Shown here piece after piece: positions 45,175 to 53,627 of a stretch of DNA of 64,000 nucleotides. Location: contig JADJWG010000002.1 in the NCBI GenBank assembly GCA_016716475.1, forward strand, positions 496,001 through 560,000. Direction: 5' to 3'. A program made the position numbers and the translations under genes. Source of the stretch: Phycisphaerales bacterium (GTDB lineage: Bacteria > Planctomycetota > Phycisphaerae > UBA1845 > Fen-1342). The notes under the pieces were generated by a model, which did no database searches, had not been told where the DNA came from, and saw only the letters and a list, made by a program, of their open reading frames with translations. How positions within the stretch are numbered: the first letter of the stretch is position 1; each line of letters opens with the position of its first letter.

Positions 45175-47220
45175 CTATTCGTCCTCTTCGTCCGCGTGCT
45201 TGTACTGGGCGACAATCTGCTGCTGCACGTTGGGCGGCACCACGTCGTAGTGGCTGAACTCGATCATGAAGCTCCCCTGGCCACCGGTGACGCTCTTCAA
45301 CTGCGAGGCATAACCGGCGACTTCGGCCAGCGGCACCTGCGCACGGACAACAACCTGGTTTCCGGGAAGCACGTCCTGCCCGAGGATCTGGCCGCGCTTG
45401 CCCGCGATGTCACGCGTGATGTCACCCATGTTATCAGCAGGGACGGTGATCTCCATGTTGACGACCGGTTCCAGCAGAATCGGCTTGGACTGGAGGAAGG
45501 CCTTCTTGAAGGCCTGCCGGCCGGCAACCTGGAAGGCGACGTCCTTGCTGTCCACCGGGTGGGTCTTGCCATCGACGAGGGAGACCTTCACGTCCACGAC
45601 CGGGCAGCCGGCGATCACGCCCCGCTTCATCTGGTCACGCACGCCCTTGTCGACGCTGGGCCGGAAGGACTGATCAATGACGCCGCCGAAGATCTTGTCG
45701 ATGTACTCGTAGCCAGCGCCGCGCTCGTTGGGTTCGAGGTCGATGAACACGCGGGCGAATTGACCCGCACCGCCGGTCTGTTTCTTGTGAGTGTACTCAA
45801 CGTACTTGGCGCTGCCGGCGATCGTTTCGCGGTAGGGGATCTTGGGGATGTGTGTATCGACTTCGACCTTGAACTGGCGCTTCATCTTGCTGAGAAGCAC
45901 GACGAGATGCTGGTCGCCGAGTCCGCGCATCACCAGCTCGCCGGTCTCCGTATCACGCAGCACCTCGAAGCAAGGATCTTCATCCGCGAAGCGGTGCAGG
46001 GCGGTACCGATCTTCTCGGTATCGCCGCGGGCCTTGGGCTCGATCGCGAGGGCGTACATCGGTGCGGGCCGCTTGGGCATCTCGATGGTGCCCTCGTCGG
46101 CCTTGCCGAAGATCACGTCCCCGATCTTGAAATCCAGCTTGGAGAAGGCCACGAGGTCACCGGCGGCGGCCACCGGCACTTCGTGGTGCGCCCCGCCGTG
46201 GAGCTTGAACAGGTGGCCTGGCCGCTGCCCCTTGCGCTCTCCGGACGTGAAGAACTGTCCATCCGCAGCCAGCGTGCCGCTGAAGACACGGGCAACGGAG
46301 TACTTGATGTTGCTCTTCGGATCCGAGGTGATCTTGAAGATCTGGGCGACGAAGTCCGCCGCCGGGTCCGCCGGTAGTGGCACTGCCACGCGATCCGCAC
46401 CGGTGCCGCGGAGCAGTTCGCGCTGCTTGCCGACCGCGGGTGAAGGAGCGAATTTCACGATCGCATCCAGCAGTTCGGTGACGCCGACATCGCCACGGGA
46501 ACTGACGAAGAGCACGGGCACGACATGGCCGGAGGCGACGGCGCCACCGATCGCAGGGCCGAGCTTGTCCTCGGGGATTTCACCACTGACGAGGAACTCC
46601 TCCATGAGGGCCTCATCCGTTTCCACGATGGCGTCCACGAGGGCCGTATGGCACTCCGCGACATTCAGCACGTCCGCAGTGCCGCCCGCCTTCTCGAGCA
46701 CATCGATGACGGCCTTGCCGCCGCCGCTCGGCAGGTTGATGGGGTGGCACTCGGGGCCGAAGGTCTCAGTGATACCCTTCAGGAGTTCGACCAGGTCGAC
46801 ATTCTCGCCATCGATGCGCGTCACGACGATCATGCGGGCCAGTCCAAAACTCTTGGCCTGCTGAAACATCCGGCGCGTGTTCACGCCGATGCCTGACGTG
46901 GCAGAGATGACCACCGCCGCCGTGTCCACCGCCGCGAGCGCGGAGAATGCGGGCCCGGCATAGTCAGGCATGCCGGGGGCGTCGATCAGATTCAGCAGGT
47001 GTCCGTGGTGTTCGAGGTGCAGGAGACTCGAATCGACGGAGTGTTTGCGCTCTTTGGACTCGTCGTCGTAGTCGAGGAGACTGCTCCCATCGTCCACGCT
47101 CCCGAGCCGGGTGGTGAGGCCCGCCTTGAAGAGCAGGGCCTCCCCCAGCGTCGTCTTGCCGGCGCCGGCGTGCCCCACGAATGCGACGTTGCGAATCTTC
47201 TCGACTGCGAATGCACCCAT
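45175..47220 (-). CDS. Elongation factor G-like GTPase (EF-G paralogue)
   Basis: The protein has 681 residues from ATG 47220; further in-frame sequence upstream has no homology. It has all five EF-G domains in order: G1 loop FVGHAGAGKTT (15-24), G3 LIDAPGMPDY (79-87), domain III/IV segments VLRDTETGELVMRGLGDQHL and KKQTGGAGQFARVFIDLEP, and the C-terminal GVIAGCPVVDVKVSLVDGK. The switch I and G1 sequences and HAGAG form match the EF-G II-like subfamily, not translational FusA. The usual NKxD base-recognition motif is T134-R-I-D137. Its role (ribosome recycling, rescue or other) cannot be deduced. It is a single gene convergent with the GH63-like gene. Confidence 0.9.
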   Translation of the reverse strand: MGAFAVEKIRNVAFVGHAGAGKTTLGEALLFKAGLTTRLGSVDDGSSLLDYDDESKERKHSVDSSLLHLEHHGHLLNLIDAPGMPDYAGPAFSALAAVDTAAVVISATSGIGVNTRRMFQQAKSFGLARMIVVTRIDGENVDLVELLKGITETFGPECHPINLPSGGGKAVIDVLEKAGGTADVLNVAECHTALVDAIVETDEALMEEFLVSGEIPEDKLGPAIGGAVASGHVVPVLFVSSRGDVGVTELLDAIVKFAPSPAVGKQRELLRGTGADRVAVPLPADPAADFVAQIFKITSDPKSNIKYSVARVFSGTLAADGQFFTSGERKGQRPGHLFKLHGGAHHEVPVAAAGDLVAFSKLDFKIGDVIFGKADEGTIEMPKRPAPMYALAIEPKARGDTEKIGTALHRFADEDPCFEVLRDTETGELVMRGLGDQHLVVLLSKMKRQFKVEVDTHIPKIPYRETIAGSAKYVEYTHKKQTGGAGQFARVFIDLEPNERGAGYEYIDKIFGGVIDQSFRPSVDKGVRDQMKRGVIAGCPVVDVKVSLVDGKTHPVDSKDVAFQVAGRQAFKKAFLQSKPILLEPVVNMEITVPADNMGDITRDIAGKRGQILGQDVLPGNQVVVRAQVPLAEVAGYASQLKSVTGGQGSFMIEFSHYDVVPPNVQQQIVAQYKHADEEDE

Positions 47221-47476
47221 GCAGTTGCCTCCAATCCAGCCGCAGGACCATGCGTGCTCGGAGATGAGCGAATCAGAGATTCTAAAGAAGCGGGCCGAAG
47301 TTGCAAAGGCGGCGGAGGCGGGTGCCGGCGTTTGGGCGCATATCGCACCACGGGCGCCACGGACTCCCGGTGGGGGCAAAGCGGGGAGCGGCCCTGTGTC
47401 CCGGTGGTGCTGCGCAGGTACACTCCTCCCCTGGTACCCCAGATTCCGCAGGTTTTCCGGTTCCGAAGGATGCCCC

Positions 47477-48640
47477 ATGCAGTCTCGCACCGTGCTCCGG
47501 TTGTCGTTCGGGTTGCTTCCGATTCTGATCGTGGGCTGCACCGCCCCGCTGCCGGCCTCCGTCCGGTATGAGACGCACGGAAACGCAGCGCTGCTGGGCC
47601 AGTTCCAGGCCCGGGACGGGCGCAGTGGACGGGCCGTGTCGTTCGCGGAACTCGCGGCCCGCTGCCGAGCGTCTGACGTAATCCTGTTCGGGGAGGAGCA
47701 CAACAACGTGGTCTGCAATCAGGTGCAGGCGCAGCTTGCGGCCGAATTGGCGGTGGCGGATCGGCCTCTGACCCTCGCGTTGGAATTCTTCGAGACGGAC
47801 ACGCAGGCGGCGCTGGATGCGTACTTGCGGGGACGGATTGTCGAGGGCGACTTCCAGGAACTCACGCGGCAGGGGTCCAGTTACCTGGTCTCGCACCGCC
47901 CGTTGATCGAGCTCGCGCGGCGCGAAGGGCTGCCGGTGCTGGCGGCGAATGCACCGCGGCGACTGGTGCGCGGATATCGTCGCTCGGGACAGGAATTCGA
48001 TGCTTACCGGGCAGAGCTGGAGCCGGAAGTACAACAGTGGTTGCCCTCGGCGAATGATTACCTGCGGGGCGGCTACGAGCGGAACTTCAGTCTGATCATG
48101 GGGGGCGACGGGACGATCGCGGCCGAAAGCGACCACGACCGCTTGTACCGTGCGCAATTGCTGTGGGACGAAGCCATGGCTGAGAGCATTGCCCATCATC
48201 GGGCGCAGCATCGTGAACGCCGCGTGCTGTTGATGGTCGGCTCCTTCCACGTCGCGAATTTCGGCGGAACGGAGCGCAAGCTGCGTACGCGGCGACCCAC
48301 CGACCGTATCCTGACCATCGTGTTCCGTGCGACGGTCGATGGACGGTTCCCGTTCGACGAGGAAGATCGCGGCGCTGCGGACCTCATCATCTATGGCATC
48401 ACACCGCCCCCGGCGCCGCGCGCGCCCGATACCGCTTCACCGCACCCGCCGACCGCACCTGCCCCTGAACAGGCCGCCACGGCTTCACCGGCCGAAGTGC
48501 AACCATTGGACGAGGCGGACGCGCTCTATCAGCGGCTGCGCCAGGCATTGTTTGCCACGCCGCGCTGGCTACTGGCGCCACTCGTGCCGGGGAACGATGG
48601 CGATATTCCGGAGGCGTCGGAGCGGCCTGGGCCGCGCTGA
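47477..48640 (+). CDS. ChaN-like haem-binding lipoprotein family protein
   Basis: The protein has 387 residues from ATG 47477. Its signal ends in a lipobox (LIVGC, Cys about 21), so it is a lipoprotein. The domain (about 45-315) has VILFGEEHNNVVCNQVQAQL, ALEFFETDTQAALDAYL, LPVLAANAPRRLV, and VLLMVGSFHVANFGGTERKL. These are the ChaN/DUF399 (haem-binding uptake, Tiki-type) hallmarks, with Glu/His in GEEHN and the late GSFHV. The C-terminal 100 residues are Pro/Ala-rich plus an amphipathic end. The family binds haem or iron in some bacteria; use here is unproven. Confidence 0.8.
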   Translation: MQSRTVLRLSFGLLPILIVGCTAPLPASVRYETHGNAALLGQFQARDGRSGRAVSFAELAARCRASDVILFGEEHNNVVCNQVQAQLAAELAVADRPLTLALEFFETDTQAALDAYLRGRIVEGDFQELTRQGSSYLVSHRPLIELARREGLPVLAANAPRRLVRGYRRSGQEFDAYRAELEPEVQQWLPSANDYLRGGYERNFSLIMGGDGTIAAESDHDRLYRAQLLWDEAMAESIAHHRAQHRERRVLLMVGSFHVANFGGTERKLRTRRPTDRILTIVFRATVDGRFPFDEEDRGAADLIIYGITPPPAPRAPDTASPHPPTAPAPEQAATASPAEVQPLDEADALYQRLRQALFATPRWLLAPLVPGNDGDIPEASERPGPR

Positions 48641-48662
48641 TGCGGTCCAATCGGGGCGGGCG

Positions 48663-49316
48663 CTAGGCGATCTGCTCGGGATGATCGACGATACAGTTGG
48701 CGCCGGCGGCCTCAAGATCCCCACGGGTGCGAAAGCCCCAGGTCACCGCAACGCACGGCGCGCCCGCCCGTGCCGCGGTCTCTACGTCAGTGGGCGTGTC
48801 CCCGATGAGCCACAGTTCGGAGGGCTGCACGGCGAGGGCGGCGCAAATTTCTTTTACGTGGTGGGGCGATGGCTTGCGGTGCTCCTCGCGCTCATACCCT
48901 TGAATCACCGCGAAGGTATTGTCCGGCCAGAAGCTGCGGACAATGCGGTTTGTGAGGGCGTGGGGCTTGTTCGAGAGCACAGCGAGTCGCAGCCCGCGAT
49001 GTCGCAGTCGGTTCACCAACTCGGGGACGCCGGGATAGGGGCGGGTATGCCGCAGGATGCGCGTCCGATAGAATACACGGGCGAGTTCGGTCAGCCGCGG
49101 TGTCAGATGCGGGTGTGTAGCGCCCACGGCCCGCTGGCAGAGTTTGGGCATACCCTCTCCCACCATGTACCGATAGCGGTCGATGGAGTGGGTCGGCAGC
49201 CCGAGCAGTTCAAGGCAATGATTGAGGGCTTCGCCGAGGTCACGCAGCGAGTCCACGAGTGTACCGTCGAGGTCGAAACAGCAGGCGCGTGGTGCCGGGA
49301 GCGATTCCGGTGTCAT
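48663..49316 (-). CDS. HAD-superfamily phosphatase (phosphoglycolate phosphatase-like)
   Basis: The 217-residue protein has HAD motif I CFDLDGTLVDSL at 13-24, motif II LAVLSNKPHAL, motif III Lys within EHRKPSPHHVKEI, and motif IV LWLIGDTPTDVETAARAGA. The cap helices between I and II fit subclass IA. The AVTWGFRTRGDLEAAGANCIVDHPEQI ending is typical of Gph/PpaX-type enzymes. Substrate may be phosphoglycolate or another small phosphomonoester. It is convergent with the ChaN-like gene. Confidence 0.88.
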   Translation of the reverse strand: MTPESLPAPRACCFDLDGTLVDSLRDLGEALNHCLELLGLPTHSIDRYRYMVGEGMPKLCQRAVGATHPHLTPRLTELARVFYRTRILRHTRPYPGVPELVNRLRHRGLRLAVLSNKPHALTNRIVRSFWPDNTFAVIQGYEREEHRKPSPHHVKEICAALAVQPSELWLIGDTPTDVETAARAGAPCVAVTWGFRTRGDLEAAGANCIVDHPEQIA

Positions 49317-49405
49317 TTACGTGCAACCCTCTTGAGGTCCATCTTTATAATTCCAATGGTTCCGCTGTTTCCGTCGGCCGCTCACTGGCTGTACCGGGAG
49401 TCCGC

Positions 49406-50656
49406 ATGATGCAACGATATCGCCTTTCGCGACCGCTTGCCGTGGTTGTGGCGCTTTGGCTGGGAATCGGGGTGTTGGCGCAGGAGGAACCCGCGGCCCG
49501 GCCGAGCTATGCGCGGATGCTCAACATCGATGCTCTGCTCGACAACCATGCCCGGTTCCTTTCGCGGCGTTACAACCTGAGTGCCGAGCAGGATGAGTTC
49601 ACCAAGGCCTACCTCAAGGCGAAAGCCGACGAGTTCCTGGCGCGGCATCGTGAGGATCTGTTCGATCTTGTCGATGCCCTGATGGCGCTGCGGAGCGGCG
49701 CGGCGATGTCGCAGGAGGAACTGTTGAACTGGGGTCATCGTGCTCTGCCGATCTTCGAAGAGGCAAAGGGCTTCATCATCGAGGGGAACGAAACGTGGCG
49801 CGGCATTCTCACGGAAGAGCAGAAGGTCCGCCACGATGAAGATCTGCGAGACATGTACGAAAACTTCGCGACGACGGAGGTCGCGTTGCAGCGGATTGTG
49901 ACAGGACAAATGACGGTCGATGAGTTTCGCAGCGGTCCGCGGCCGCAGCCGCGGCCTCAGGGGGACAGCCCTGCGCCGAATCAGCCGCCGCTTACCGCCG
50001 GGACACCGACGGCGCCCACGCCGCGCCCCCCTCCTCCGAACACGCTACGTCCGGGCGGAACGGGCGAAACGCGCCCAGTACAACCGGGACCGCCGCGCGG
50101 CGGGAACACCGGGCCACCGCGCGGTGGGAATGTCGGGCCGCCCCGGGGACCCGGACCGCAGGCGCGCCCGGGGACGACGAACCTGGACACCTTTGAATCG
50201 CAATGGGATGCGTATGTGCGCGACTTTGTGGCGCGGTTTCAGCTGGATGAGGCCCAGATACAGCGTGCTCAGGCGATTCTCGATGACTGCAAGACCCAGG
50301 CCGCGCAGTACACCAGCCGACGCGAAGCCGAGATTCGTCGGCTCGATGACCGGCTGGTGGCACTGAACCAGTCGACCGATGCCAATCGCGGGCGCGAAAT
50401 CGCGCGGGTCAACGAGCAGAAGACCCGGCTACTGAAGCCGATTGACGACATTTTCGAGCGTAGTCTGAAACCGCGGCTGGAACGTCTACCGACCCGGCAG
50501 CAGCGTGAGACCGCCGAGAAATCAGCCCAGCGGCCACCGACACCCGTGCAGCGCCCGGGAACCGGTGCAAGGCCGGCGCCCGTACGTCCGGCCCCACCGC
50601 CGCCACCGCCACCCCAGGAGGATCCGGTACACGAGGAATCCGGCGGTGAGGGGTAA
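49406..50656 (+). CDS. Secreted Pro-rich hypothetical protein
   Basis: The protein has 416 residues from ATG 49406 behind GGGAG; an adjacent ATG follows. A signal peptide (LAVVVALWLGIGVLAQ) precedes a helical domain (about 25-170) with DEFTKAYLKAKADEFLARH and RGILTEEQKVRHDEDLRDMYENF. A Pro/Gly/Arg-rich linker (about 175-265) holds short tandem repeats of the GPPRGGN type. A second helical domain (about 268-375) has YVRDFVARFQLDEAQIQRAQAILDDC, and a Pro-rich tail ends it. The paired helical segments resemble Spy/CpxP-like periplasmic helical proteins only in general form. Not recognised. Confidence 0.6.
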   Translation: MMQRYRLSRPLAVVVALWLGIGVLAQEEPAARPSYARMLNIDALLDNHARFLSRRYNLSAEQDEFTKAYLKAKADEFLARHREDLFDLVDALMALRSGAAMSQEELLNWGHRALPIFEEAKGFIIEGNETWRGILTEEQKVRHDEDLRDMYENFATTEVALQRIVTGQMTVDEFRSGPRPQPRPQGDSPAPNQPPLTAGTPTAPTPRPPPPNTLRPGGTGETRPVQPGPPRGGNTGPPRGGNVGPPRGPGPQARPGTTNLDTFESQWDAYVRDFVARFQLDEAQIQRAQAILDDCKTQAAQYTSRREAEIRRLDDRLVALNQSTDANRGREIARVNEQKTRLLKPIDDIFERSLKPRLERLPTRQQRETAEKSAQRPPTPVQRPGTGARPAPVRPAPPPPPPPQEDPVHEESGGEG

Positions 50657-50844
50657 CGGCACAGTTCAGGTTTGCAGTCAGCGCAAACGCTGCGCCCCGT
50701 GGTTATGGATTGCTTCCGCCGGGGCAGGTCCGGGCGAAACTCCCGGCCGAATGGCGCCGATAGGTACAACGTATGTGGCGTGCTGGAGGCGGCCTGGAAG
50801 CAGGCGGGGTGCCGCATGCTGCACGCCGAGTGAAGGAGAACGTA

Positions 50845-51084
50845 ATGCGCACGTGGTTCACACGCAGCAAATCGTGGTTGGTGTACATGTCTGGCGGCAG
50901 CGTACTGGCGCTGGAGGCGTGTGACCCGGCCGTCCGTGAGACGGTGCTCGGTGGAGTGGGGTCGGCGGCGACGTCGCTGGCAGGCAGCTTCATTCAGGCC
51001 TTCATCCAGTCACTCGTGACGGAACCCGAGGTTCCGACGACCGTGCAGGTGATCCTCGATCAATTCCAGATGATCGTGGCATAG
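50845..51084 (+). CDS. Small putative lipoprotein (79 residues)
   Basis: The short gene starts at ATG 50845 behind AAGGAG. The protein has a hydrophobic N-terminal stretch with SGGSVLALEAC, a plausible lipobox (LEAC is imperfect), then DPAVRETVLGGVGSAATSLAGSFIQAFIQSL. Similar short sequences with a DPxVR and a Gly/Ser/Phe-rich segment occur in planctomycetes as far as I recall. A strong terminator follows at 51165-51194, supporting a real transcription unit. The function is unknown. Confidence 0.6.
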   Translation: MRTWFTRSKSWLVYMSGGSVLALEACDPAVRETVLGGVGSAATSLAGSFIQAFIQSLVTEPEVPTTVQVILDQFQMIVA

Positions 51085-51164
51085 CCCCACAGCTTTTTCC
51101 GCGTCGCGGAGGCGGACGGCGACCTGCTGTCCCACTCCGCGCCGGTGCGGAGTTCTGTGCAACG

Positions 51165-51194
51165 GCGACCGCGGCGGGTGCCCGCGGTCGCTTT
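51165..51194 (+). terminator. Rho-independent terminator after the 79-residue protein
   Basis: GCGACCGCGG (51165-51174) pairs perfectly with CCGCGGTCGC (51182-51191), followed by TTT. It lies about 80 bases after the stop and also faces the end of pdxA. Confidence 0.65.
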
Positions 51195-51219
51195 GCTGCG
51201 CAGAAGGGGCAAGAGGGGA

Positions 51220-52281
51220 TCAGACCGGGTCGGAGCGGGCGGTCACGGAGCCGGATTGGCGCTCCCGTCGGGCGATGGCAAGTTCGATAGCAAGCTCGAT
51301 GGCAGCGCGCATGCTGCCGGCATGCGCGCGGTTGCGACCGGCAATATCGAAGGCCGTGCCGTGATCTGGACTGGTGCGGATCCAGTCGAGCCCAAGCGTC
51401 ATCTGAGCGGCTTGGTCGAACGCGGCCATCTTGACGGGGATCAGTCCCTGATCGTGATACATGGCGACGAGGCCGTCGAAGCGCCGGCAGACTTCCGGCA
51501 CAAAGGCCGTATCGGGCGGCAGCGGACCCGATACCCGGATGTTCGCGTTCCGTGCCAGGGTCAGTGCCGGCTCGATGATGCGACTCTCCTCATCGCCCAG
51601 CAGACCGTTCTCGCCGGCATGGGGATTCAGACCGAGCACTCCGATGTGCGGCCGTGCGATGCCGAACTGTGCGCGCAGGGCATGGTCGAGCAAGTCGATA
51701 GGTTGGTGCACAAGGCCGATGGTGAAACGGTTGCGCAGCTCAAAGAGCGGGATGTGATCGGAGGCCAGCGCCACACGCAGCGTCCCGGCCACAAAAAGCA
51801 TGTTGAGGCGGCGGACCTCGCAGCGGCGCGCCAGATAATCGGTATGTCCGTGGAACCGGTGTTGCGCGAGGTGCCAGCTCTCTTTGCAGATGGGGGCCGT
51901 CACGAGGGCATCGATGGCGCCGGCTTGGAGATGGCGCACACCCTCTTCCACGAAGCGAAAGGAAGCATGGCCGGCCTGGGCATCGGGCCCGCGCTGCCCA
52001 TTGATCCGTTGTGGGGTGAGATCGTCGAAGTCGGCTACCAGGACGCCAGTGCCGACGCGCACCCCTCGATCGAAGGGCTCACGCCACCAGAAGCGATTGA
52101 GTTCCGCCTGGTCCGCGACAAGCTCGAGTACGTCATGCAAGCCAAAAATCACGAAACGGGCCTGGGCGCGCAGCGCCGGGTCGGCCAGGGCCTTGACGAT
52201 GACTTCCGGGCCTACCCCCAGCGGGTCGCCCATGCTCAAGCCGATCAACGGGCGGTCTGAACTGGTCGCGGGCAGTGTCAT
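51220..52281 (-). CDS. pdxA: 4-hydroxythreonine-4-phosphate dehydrogenase
   Basis: The protein has 353 residues from ATG 52281, overlapping the ribE stop by four bases; the longer open frame upstream is out-of-frame ribE sequence. It has IGLSMGDPLGVGPEVIVKAL (N-terminal PdxA motif), VTAPICKESWHLAQHRFHGHTDYLA with the metal-binding His and substrate-binding region, DHIPLFEL, LGLNPHAGENGLLGDEE, LVAMYHDQGLIPVKM, and RTSPDHGTAFDIAG. It oxidises 4-hydroxythreonine phosphate in DXP-dependent pyridoxal phosphate synthesis. It forms a two-gene operon with ribE. Confidence 0.95.
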   Translation of the reverse strand: MTLPATSSDRPLIGLSMGDPLGVGPEVIVKALADPALRAQARFVIFGLHDVLELVADQAELNRFWWREPFDRGVRVGTGVLVADFDDLTPQRINGQRGPDAQAGHASFRFVEEGVRHLQAGAIDALVTAPICKESWHLAQHRFHGHTDYLARRCEVRRLNMLFVAGTLRVALASDHIPLFELRNRFTIGLVHQPIDLLDHALRAQFGIARPHIGVLGLNPHAGENGLLGDEESRIIEPALTLARNANIRVSGPLPPDTAFVPEVCRRFDGLVAMYHDQGLIPVKMAAFDQAAQMTLGLDWIRTSPDHGTAFDIAGRNRAHAGSMRAAIELAIELAIARRERQSGSVTARSDPV

Positions 52282-52964
52282 GGTACGTACCCGCCGGCCC
52301 GCAGGGCTTCCCAACTCACCCCGCCCCCGGTTTCGCCGGACGGTGCCTGCCCTGTCAGCCATGCCATGCGCCGCGCCACCAACCGTGCCAGAATATCGGA
52401 CTCGACATTGAGCATGTCGCCGGGCTTTCGCTGTCCGAGCACGGTGCCATCCAACGTCGTCGGTACGAGCGCCACGGAAAAACGCTCGGCCCCCACCGCG
52501 ACGACAGTGAGACTCGTGCCGTCGAGCGCGACCGAGCCCTTCTCGACGATCGTCGCGAGCAGTGGCGCGGGCACACGAGTCCAGAGGCACCACTGGCCGC
52601 CGGTGCGATCAACTTCGATGACCGTGCCAATGGCCTCCACGTGTCCTTGCACGAGGTGGCCGTCGATGGGATCGCCCAGCCGGGCCGAACGCTCAAGATT
52701 GACAGCGTCTCCCGGCCGCAGCCGGTGCAGCGTAGTCCGGGACCATGTTTCCGGGACCACGTCGAAGCCGGTGATTGTGCCGGATTGTGAAGCAGCCGTC
52801 AGGCAGGCACCGTTCACCGCAACGCTGGCACCGTGTCGCAGTCCGTCCGCGAGTGGGCCGAGGTCCACCTCGAGGCGATGAGCCAGCGCGCCACTCACGG
52901 TGCGGCGGGCGTTGGCCGAAACGGCCGTCACACGCCCGATATGCTGAATGATGCCGGTGAACAT
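52278..52964 (-). CDS. ribE: Riboflavin synthase alpha chain
   Basis: The 228-residue protein begins MFTGIIQHIGRV, the universal start of riboflavin synthase, and has two similar lumazine-binding halves. The first has VAVNGACLTAAS and FDVVPETWSRTTL. The second has GHLVQGHVEAIGTV, VALDGTSLTVVAVG and FSVALVPTTLDGTVL. It dismutates two 6,7-dimethyl-8-ribityllumazines to riboflavin. A C-terminal extension of about 20 residues is beyond the core. Its stop overlaps the pdxA start, coupling riboflavin and B6 synthesis genes. Confidence 0.97.
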   Translation of the reverse strand: MFTGIIQHIGRVTAVSANARRTVSGALAHRLEVDLGPLADGLRHGASVAVNGACLTAASQSGTITGFDVVPETWSRTTLHRLRPGDAVNLERSARLGDPIDGHLVQGHVEAIGTVIEVDRTGGQWCLWTRVPAPLLATIVEKGSVALDGTSLTVVAVGAERFSVALVPTTLDGTVLGQRKPGDMLNVESDILARLVARRMAWLTGQAPSGETGGGVSWEALRAGGYVP

Positions 52965-53101
52965 CGTGCAACCGCGGTCGGCTCATGAAGTCCAGTGGCG
53001 GGCCGCCCCACGGTGGGGCAGATCCCGGTCTGTGCAAAGGATATTAGACACCCCTGTGACAGGAGCGTGAAGCCGTGACCACGGACTTCCTTCAGAAGGC
53101 A

Positions 53102-53137
53102 CGGGCCGGGCGCACCATAGATGGTGCGCCCGGCCCG
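53102..53137 (-). terminator. Perfect 17-bp inverted repeat, likely terminator or mRNA-end hairpin
   Basis: CGGGCCGGGCGCACCAT (53102-53118) and its exact complement (53121-53137) flank a two-base loop. It lies 30 bases after the stop of the 142-residue lipoprotein. No T-run follows on the minus strand, so it may stabilise the mRNA end or act with a different mechanism. Confidence 0.45.
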
Positions 53138-53166
53138 GTGGACTCCAGGAATTGCAGTGGTGCGGC

Positions 53167-53595
53167 TCAGTTGCTAGTGCCTTCCCAGGCGTCGATGTAG
53201 ATGCCCGGATTGTCGGCAATGGCGTCGAGCACCTCGCGCACGCTGTCAGGAATCACGATGGAATCGGGGTCCTGCTCCGCCCGTGCGATCAGGTCCTGCA
53301 GACTGGCGACGGTCGTAATCCCATTGGCCTTGATGAAATCGACCACCGCTTGGGCTTGTTCATCGGTGGCGGGTGGAAAATTCGCCTCGGTGACCTGCAG
53401 TGCGAGATCGGTAAGAATCTGGATGTCGTCGGGGTTCAGTGTGTGGAGCCGATCGCCCGCGATCTTGCCAGCGGCCTGGAGGAGGTTCGTGCCGCCCTGG
53501 TTGTTGAGGCGGGGATCCCCGAACGGGCATCCGCCGACCAATGTGCCCAGCAGGGCTGCGGCCGCCACTGCGGGTAGGATTTTTCGCCTGAGCAT
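53167..53595 (-). CDS. Lipoprotein of unknown function (142 residues)
   Basis: The protein starts at ATG 53595. Its signal ends in LVGGC, a good lipobox. The rest is mostly helical: LNPDDIQILTDLALQVTEANFPPATDEQAQAVVDFIKANGITTVASLQDLI, then SIVIPDSVREVLDAI. The upstream gene (53628-54170) encodes a longer lipoprotein with a clearly related arrangement (LTPDEVQLYGDGASEV..., AIVEFLRAEDLQTPTELAAFL). The two look like tandem paralogues. No function can be assigned. Confidence 0.65.
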   Translation of the reverse strand: MLRRKILPAVAAAALLGTLVGGCPFGDPRLNNQGGTNLLQAAGKIAGDRLHTLNPDDIQILTDLALQVTEANFPPATDEQAQAVVDFIKANGITTVASLQDLIARAEQDPDSIVIPDSVREVLDAIADNPGIYIDAWEGTSN

Positions 53596-53627
53596 GAAGT
53601 CTCCTTCGTGAGTTGGGCCGTCTTCGG

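Noticed and set aside
50070..50160. Tandem repeats resembling a CRISPR or DNA repeat array
   Set aside because: They are in-frame short repeats encoding GPPRGGN within the Pro-rich linker of a secreted protein.
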